Shown here: positions 58,207 to 64,000 of the stretch, piece by piece
Layout of the letters: each line of letters starts with the position of its first letter
Numbering within the stretch: the stretch's first letter is position 1
Assembly: GCA_942159475.1 (NCBI GenBank)
Contig: OW804097.1
Location: 4,059,685-4,123,684, forward strand
Source: Sthenelais limicola
Lineage: Eukaryota; Annelida; Polychaeta; Phyllodocida; Sigalionidae
DNA: 64,000 nt
Direction of reading: 5' to 3'
Made by a program: the position numbers and the translations under genes
The notes under the pieces: model-generated
What the model saw: the letters and a program-made list of their open reading frames with translations, nothing else
Database searches by the model: none
Told to the model about the DNA's origin: nothing

Positions 58207-59985
58207 TCATACGCGATACTATGCTGTTCTTGCTTTAATATTGGAATGTTATGTTTTACACCTTATTGATAAATATTTATTAACCTTATTATGTACTTTA
58301 TTTTAGTCTATTGTATAAATAAATAAATATTTAAAATCCATCTGAATACGACCAATATCTTAGCGAACCTATTACTGAAAAAATTGAGTGAATATTTGTG
58401 ACCAGTTGTTTGTTACCGATGTATGTATTTTATCCAATGCTAACTTTACAGAGTAGTGAGATGACTTAAACATAAACCAACTAAGTTGAAACCTGATTTT
58501 CGGGTATAGAACTGAGGTACATAGTACCTAATTTTTAAAGATCGAGACATCAATGGGTAGACATTCCAGGGTTGGATGGCGGGGTGATCTTTATTTAAAG
58601 ATCTTATCGATTATTCAATTGTATGTTATTGATGTTATATTGCTCTAAAACAACTATGACGATGCCTAGTAAATATTGGCAATGACTAAATTCCGTCCAT
58701 ATAGATTGTAGTATATAATATGTAGTCATAATATAGGGAATATCCCCCCGTAACTACTACGGATATGTTGTTATTAATGAATTGTGATATACCTATTATA
58801 AAGATGATATGAACATAAATGGAAAGGTCTTAGAGTATACTAAGACTTAACTATTACCAAAGTACTTACTGTATGTAAATTGGAACCAATAGAGCGTAAC
58901 TCAGATATAATTGTATATGTAAATCTCGAGACATGTAAGATATTTTATTTTATTTTATTTTAGGACTCAGTGGAAGACCTACTCGTTAGAATTGTACGCC
59001 CCTTTCATGATTCTGTAACTGTTGACAAACCATGAATAAAAATTCAATATATATAAATATCAAGGGAACGGCCGGAAGATCTAGGTATAAATCCTTAATG
59101 GTACCCAGAGGCCTGTTAGCCTGTTAGCCTATTCGTCACAATAATTGTAAACCCTTGATGAATAAAAGATTTCTCTATTCTATTTTATTTTAAGCTGAGA
59201 GAAAGAGCTTTAAAACCATACACCATATCTTAATGTGTAAAGGATATAATCATTCATTTGAAAGCTGGAAACACAGAACTTTCAGTAGGATTGAAATTGA
59301 CAGTTTGGCCGGGTGAAATTAGGCCTTCGTCGATTACGACGATGGGCAGAAATGGTTGTTTCCCATTAATAGCAGATCTTTGGATTCTGCTGGGGTTCTG
59401 GATACTTATAAATTACTGTTTGGACAGGAAGTGGTCAAACCGGAAAACGGATGAAGTAAATTATTGTTCGGATTCAGGGGTTTATTTTGCGGATGTAGAT
59501 TTATTTTGCGGATGTAGTTAAAATAAACCCCAGTCGGCGTTTCCGCTCAATCAGTCACTTACCTCATCAAAGGTCGGGTCTTAACTAGAGTTTTTTGGTT
59601 GTTTTTCGTCGATTCCGCGTTCAGTTTGGAACGTGTATAAAGTCCTGGTCACATTAAAGTCATTCCTCCACTGTTTCCGATGGAAATATTAGCCATTTTT
59701 AAGTTTTTAGGGCATAGGGTTCGCCATAACGTGACGACGATAGACATCGTGCGAGCGATATTTCATGATACAATGGCTGCCTCCCCTCGTGGGGTCAAGC
59801 CCAGGCTATGTAAAACTCTACACAATATCTCCAAAATCACCGATAATGTTCCAAATATCCTTGTACTTAGCATGATCTGCTTGCTGAATGGTGGTAAGCA
59901 ACGAAATAGGGAATAATCCATTTGTCAATTCCGCCACAGTAGACATCGTGCCGGACATCGTGCAAGCCTCAGTTTGTTGACGTGT

Positions 59986-60930
59986 GGGTCACTTTCGAAT
60001 GAAATCCTCCGTGCGCTATATAGACTACCGTACACAATGCAACGCCAAGTGAAGGTGCACATAAGTGGCTATGCCGAAGGATCTCCACATCTCTTCCGGT
60101 CGCACGTATAGCTTCTGAACTCGCCATTCGTTTATTGCTTGATTCCCGTCGACTAAATCTTCGCTATCGGGCTCAAACACTATTTAAATCATTTCTACCG
60201 ATTCAAATCTTTTATCTATTTCTTTTTTAAGTCCCTAGACACACGGACACGGCATTCGAGAACCGGAAGTCTGATGCTTCGTTAGTTGACGTGCGGGTCA
60301 CTTTCGAATGAAATCCTCCGTGCGCTATATAGGCCACCGTACACAATGCAACGCCAAGTGAATGTGCACATGAGTGGGTATGCCGAAGGATCTCCACATC
60401 TCTTCCGGTCGCACGTATAGCTTCTGAAATCGCCATTCATTGAATACTTGATTTCCGTAGACTAAATCTTCACTATCGGGCTAAAACAACATTTAAAACA
60501 TTTCTACCGATTCAAATCTTTTATTTATTTCTTTTTTAAGTCCCTAGACACACGCAACACGGCATTGGAAAACCGGAAGTCTCTGATGCTTTGGATGGCA
60601 AGAAGCGGATCCTTGTGAATACACGGCGGCTGGCTGAACTTAAACAGAAGTGAATACGCACCTCTGATTGGCTGTTGTAGCTGGAGCTTCATTCGGCCAG
60701 CCGTCGCATTATCATGTAGATTCCGACTAAAGCGGTGCAAACTTGCGGCGAGTAAACACAAGGTTTCTGAAGTCGCCATGCATTTATTACTTGATTTCCA
60801 TAGAGGAAAACTTCGCTATCGGCTTAAAACAACATTTAAAACATTTCTACCGATTCAAATCTTTTATTTATTTCTTTTTTAAGTCCCTAGACACACGGAC
60901 ACGGCATTCGTAAACCGGAAGTCTGATGCT
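59986..60930. repeat. Tandem copies of the TATA-containing segment (B, C and partial D)
   Basis: Copies start at 59986 and 60293 with GGGTCACTTTCGAATGAAAT, both with GTGCGCTATATAG. A partial copy (about 60770-60930) shares TTTCTACCGATTCAAATCTT and the ending ACCGGAAGTCTGATGCTT. A diverged GATTGGCTGTT block lies at 60585-60680. They match 25182-25800. Confidence 0.75.
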
Positions 60931-61297
60931 TGGTTGCATGCAAAAAGTGGAAGCTTCGTTTGTTTCTGGAACGGAGAGTGCGGCTGACGTAAACGACATT
61001 CTGAAGTTATGATTACGTGTACATATGTGATATTGGTTAGAAATAGGTAAAATAATCTAAATATTAGAATGTGATGGGTTAAAATGTGTAAAACATCCTG
61101 ATTTGGATGTTATAAAGGCTGCATTTGACTCGGTCCTTTCCATGTCAGATGTAAAATAGTAACCTATGTATTGGAGTTAAGGAGTTAAATTATTGGAGTT
61201 CTTCATGCTGTAAGTACATCTAAAACCTTTTTTTGAGCCTAATATTTGTTAATATGTGTTTAAACAGTCTTATTGAATCCAAAAATCGGCTATTAAA

Positions 61298-61421
61298 GTG
61301 ATTAATTCCCTCGATTTTGTGTCTTCGGCTTTTGCTTGAAAATAAACCCCTCGGCCCTCCGGGCCTCGGGGTTTATTTTCAAGCAAATGCCTCAGACACA
61401 AAATCTCGAGAAATTAATCAC
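61298..61421. repeat. Foldback hairpin C
   Basis: GTGATTAATT...GATTTTGTGTCT...TTTGCTTGAAAATAAACCCC pairs with its complement on the right. The centre is CTCGGCCCTCCGGGCCTCGG. Confidence 0.85.
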
Positions 61422-61739
61422 ATAATGAATTACATCAATATTAGGTAGAAATTCGAGGTAGACTCAATGCTCCTATAATGCATATTGCATATCAACTAAG
61501 GTAGGCAGAAGTTGAAGGGGCTAAGGGGAGATCTGAGAACAGTCTAACTTGTAATGGTACTAATGATATAATGATATCATTGCACCTGAATGCACCATAT
61601 GATTATGTTTATATCCCGGCAACTATTTAAAATCTTTCTCAAATTCAAAATAAATGAAATAGCTTTGCGACTGTCCTAAAATTGTATGATTATATTGATA
61701 TACATTGTAGCAGTGTAATTCAGTAATATCACTAGTCTC

Positions 61740-61977
61740 TAAAACAGGCAGATTCGTTGAGAGCACCATTAATATGGATATTCAAGGAAACGCTGGTAGA
61801 AGGGTTGAAATACACGGATGGAAGAAGAAAAACACTTCCAGATCAGATCTAGCAAAATCCAACTCTTATTGGTATGATTTGCCTCTAGTAATGAGGAACA
61901 CCTTTGACCACGGCAGCTTCAAAATCAAAATTAAGAATAAATTGATGACGGAATTTAGAGAAAACGAAAACATCTGA
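61740..61977 (+). pseudogene. 3' end of a LINE ORF2 (RT C-terminus)
   Basis: SNSYWYDLPLVMRNTFDHGS followed by FKIKIKNKLM and TEF has the NLWNdLP...sl..FK.kLK..L pattern that closes many CR1/L2/RTE-type LINE proteins. Only about 65 residues remain, ending at TGA near 61977. The insertion is antisense to the host gene, in an intron. Confidence 0.6.
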
Positions 61978-62869
61978 TCAATTTATGCTGACTAGATTTA
62001 CAGTTTGGGCCTAGAATACACAATTCTGATTTTACACTTTTATTCATACCTGACAAAATACAAACAAAAATGTTGTATCGTGATTTTAACTATTTGTCTA
62101 CTGTTATTTTTTGCCTTTTAGAAAATCTGTATTTTCTTTAACCTGCCATCTGGGTTTGTCTACTATTATTCTTTTTGTCTTTTATCACATATTGAACATT
62201 TGTTCGGTGTTGAACCACCAGGTGGAGCCTTGGGGTCATGTCTCGTGAAGAGAACATTATGTATTTATTTTGTCTAGATTTATTAGGTTAAACTATTTAA
62301 AGAATAATATTAAAGTATCTTTATTTTGCTAACTGAGTTGATTCATCAATTAAGGAGCGTCTATCTTTGCATTGGAACAGAAGATCTGCAGAAGTACACT
62401 TGTTTCTGATGCACGCTAAGAAAAATCCCTAGAACTAGTATGCAATAGCGTAGCGTGTCATGTGAATTGCGTAATTATGATATATAATATAATTCTACGC
62501 AGTACCTGGCATTGGGTTTATGCAATGTGTGGATTAGGGAATCACTCAAGCGTGCCCAAATGGGAAGGCTCGCCTAGCCATTGTCTTAAGTAACACCTCC
62601 CATAAGGCTTTCTCTGTATATAACTAGGTGCGAATATGAATCCATATCCATCCAATATGAATCCATGCGATTTTAAATCTGAAAGCAGGACTATATTCCT
62701 GACATTCAGGGGGTTCATGGGATATTTTTTATATTCAGATTTTTAGGGAGTTGTGAGCTATCTAAAGCGGAAAGCAATATTCTTGAGTTTTCTTTTATAT
62801 TGTGACAACTTTTCCTGTAACTCATCACACATATACCTGGATATATTCAATATATATTCCTGAAAAAAA

Positions 62870-62960
62870 TATTCCCTGCTCTTCCTCTCCTTTCCCACCC
62901 ATCTCTTTCTCATTTTCTGTCTCTGTTTCTCTCTCTCTCTCCTCTCTCTCACACACACTA
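62870..62960. repeat. CT-rich microsatellite
   Basis: CTCTCTCTCTCC, CACACACAC and TTTCTGTCTCTGTTTC low-complexity sequence in the 8.76-kb intron. Confidence 0.7.
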
Positions 62961-62997
62961 TTATCATCCATACTGGTTTGTTGAAGCCCAGTTCATA

Positions 62998-63240
62998 GCT
63001 GGTTCTGTGGTGTAATGGTTAGGACTCTCACTTGTGAATCCCAAGGTTCCTATATCAAACCCAAGCTTGGTCAAATTTTTTTCTCTGCTTTCTCATGCCA
63101 TCACAGGTGAGCGCACACGCCTTCACCCACTGCCGCACATGGCTTGTCGCGCCACTGCTTCACGCACTGTCGCACAGCCAGGGGATTAGGACATTTCGTC
63201 CTAAGCCTTTGGCTTTGTCAGGGAGATAAATTACGTGATT
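62998..63240 (+). mobile_element. tRNA-derived SINE-like element
   Basis: The head GGTTCTGTGGTGTAATGGTT and AGGACTCTCACTTGTGAATC matches the 5' half of a tRNA-Gln/His-type gene, with A box TGGTGTAATGG. The anticodon stem and B-box region (GGTTCCTATATCAAACC) are degenerate, so it is not a working tRNA. A non-tRNA body with CGCACTGTCGCACAGCC and TTAGGACATTTCGTCCTAA follows. Confidence 0.55.
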
Positions 63241-63379
63241 GAATACTATGAGAAACGATATGTTGAAGGGATAATTTCCAGCGTTTCGTCTTTAAAATAT
63301 GCGATCAGCGTTTAGTGTGTGCTACAAAAATGGGACTATAACAATATCTAGAAAGTAACTACAGCAAGCATGAACTTAC

Positions 63380-63556
63380 ATTTGCAGACTCCATCTGTCC
63401 CATTCCATGTACCGTCCCTCATGCAGGTCCTTATTAGTGTACCCGTGAATATGTAGCCCTCCTCACACTGGAACACGGCCTTGTCACTGTACCCTAGCTC
63501 TGGTACAACACTCACTGCTCCATGGGATATTGATGTGAAGGTTGGGCAGCGGACAT
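63380..63556 (-). CDS. Receptor exon 2: CCP/sushi domain
   Basis: 177 bp, phase 1-1; acceptor TTATTTATAAG, donor AAAT|GTAAGT. RCPTFTSISHGAV opens a textbook CCP, with GYSDKAVFQCEEGY, LIRTCMRDGTWNG and GVC. The intron downstream is 8.76 kb, the largest in the gene. Confidence 0.9.
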
Positions 63557-63782
63557 CTTATAAATAAATGTGTATTAAATTACCAAAATGCAAATTCAAT
63601 GTGTCTTAAGCAAACACATTAAATTGATAATTGCTTTATTCTCTCCATGAATTGAAGCAGATTATGTGGTTCTATTAATGTATACACATTTTTACGTAGA
63701 ACTATAATAATAATGATTTCAGTTGGTGACTTGGGTTTGTTATACATCAAATACAGATGGAAATAGTATGTATTCATCTTAC

Positions 63783-63959
63783 ATTCACATGGTGGACGGA
63801 TATTTTCCCATCTCTCATATCCTGAGCAGGTTGAGTATGTTGGTCTGTCATAGTACTTGGCCTTACATCTGAACTGCACACGATCATTTACTTCAAAGCC
63901 TTGCTCTGGCCAGTCGCCATCGTAGATGGCAGTATTGAAGTCAGGATGTTGCAAACATT
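63783..63959 (-). CDS. Receptor exon 1 in window: CCP/sushi domain
   Basis: Acceptor TTGCTTGTTTCAG, donor T|GTAAGA, 177 bp, phase 1 at both ends. One CCP with four cysteines: ECLQHPDFN, FRCKAKYYDRPTYSTC and WENIRPPC, with the conserved Trp before the last Cys. A signal peptide and other CCPs probably precede it outside the window. Confidence 0.85.
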
Positions 63960-64000
63960 CTGAAACAAGCAATGATTTACAGTACTCGCCCTGCTTAGAT

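Larger units (their letters stand above)
34524..63959 (-). other. Gene span: transmembrane CCP/sushi-NACHT-LRR receptor (5' end outside the window)
   Basis: Twenty-one minus-strand exons share compatible splice phases and together encode about 1,150 residues. They give at least six CCP domains, one membrane helix, a NACHT NTPase, a helical region and about eight LRRs. Predicted topology is type I: CCPs outside, NACHT-LRR in the cytoplasm. CCP domains bind complement components, glycans or adhesive ligands in other proteins; NACHT-LRR modules oligomerise on ligand sensing. A role as a surface innate-immune receptor is inference. No CARD, PYD, Death, DED or TIR lies between membrane and NACHT. 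The signal peptide and start are beyond 64000. The transcript is predicted by eye and not confirmed. Confidence 0.8.

Noticed and set aside
62998..63070. Functional tRNA-Gln or tRNA-His gene
   Set aside because: The anticodon stem does not pair and the B box is degenerate. It is better explained as a SINE head.
1..64000. CRISPR array or bacterial contamination
   Set aside because: There are no regularly spaced identical repeats with unique spacers. Introns, LTRs and metazoan domain families argue for nuclear animal DNA.

Overview
The window is animal (metazoan) genomic DNA: AT-rich, full of introns and dense in transposable elements. The style of the retroelements, the small-hairpin repeats and the exon structure of the one host gene suggest a marine invertebrate deuterostome, perhaps an echinoderm or relative. 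I cannot name the species, and the phylum is an inference. There are no bacterial operons and no CRISPR array.

Layout. (1) 1-8916 is the 3' part of a Ty3/gypsy LTR retrotransposon on the + strand: protease, reverse transcriptase, RNase H, integrase with an AT-hook tail, an extra zinc-finger/coiled-coil ORF where env would lie, a polypurine tract and the 3' LTR. It is broken by an in-frame stop and several frameshifts. (2) 8917-14441 holds a minus-strand retroelement-like unit: a coiled-coil/ORF1-type protein continuing into a NADAR domain, then an SGNH-hydrolase ORF, with two covarying hairpins beyond it. A 2.06 kb TIR element carrying eight copies of a near-palindromic motif splits the first ORF. 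(3) 15.0-17.6 kb is a graveyard of retroelement fragments (a LINE RT fragment and a zinc-finger gag-like protein with an RT start). (4) 17.8-34.5 kb has no recognisable host gene. It holds dispersed repeats, MITEs, foldback hairpins, a minisatellite and one promoter-like island near 30.0-30.15 kb.

(5) 34.5 kb to beyond 63.96 kb carries one large minus-strand host gene, of which I recovered 21 exons with consistent splice phases. Read 5' to 3' it encodes at least six CCP/sushi domains, a single transmembrane helix with a basic stop-transfer sequence, a complete NACHT NTPase (Walker A, Walker B, sensor region), a helical region, and about eight leucine-rich repeats encoded one per exon. The predicted product is a cell-surface type I protein that joins a complement-like ectodomain to an intracellular NLR. 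I know of no characterised receptor of this layout, and it is the main finding. The 5' end (signal peptide, further CCPs) lies outside the window.

The introns of this gene are packed with non-autonomous elements: a CACTA-like element nested in another TIR element, a 43-bp-TIR MITE family, an inverted pair of composite repeats, several foldback hairpins that share one design, tRNA-derived SINE heads and a LINE 3' end.
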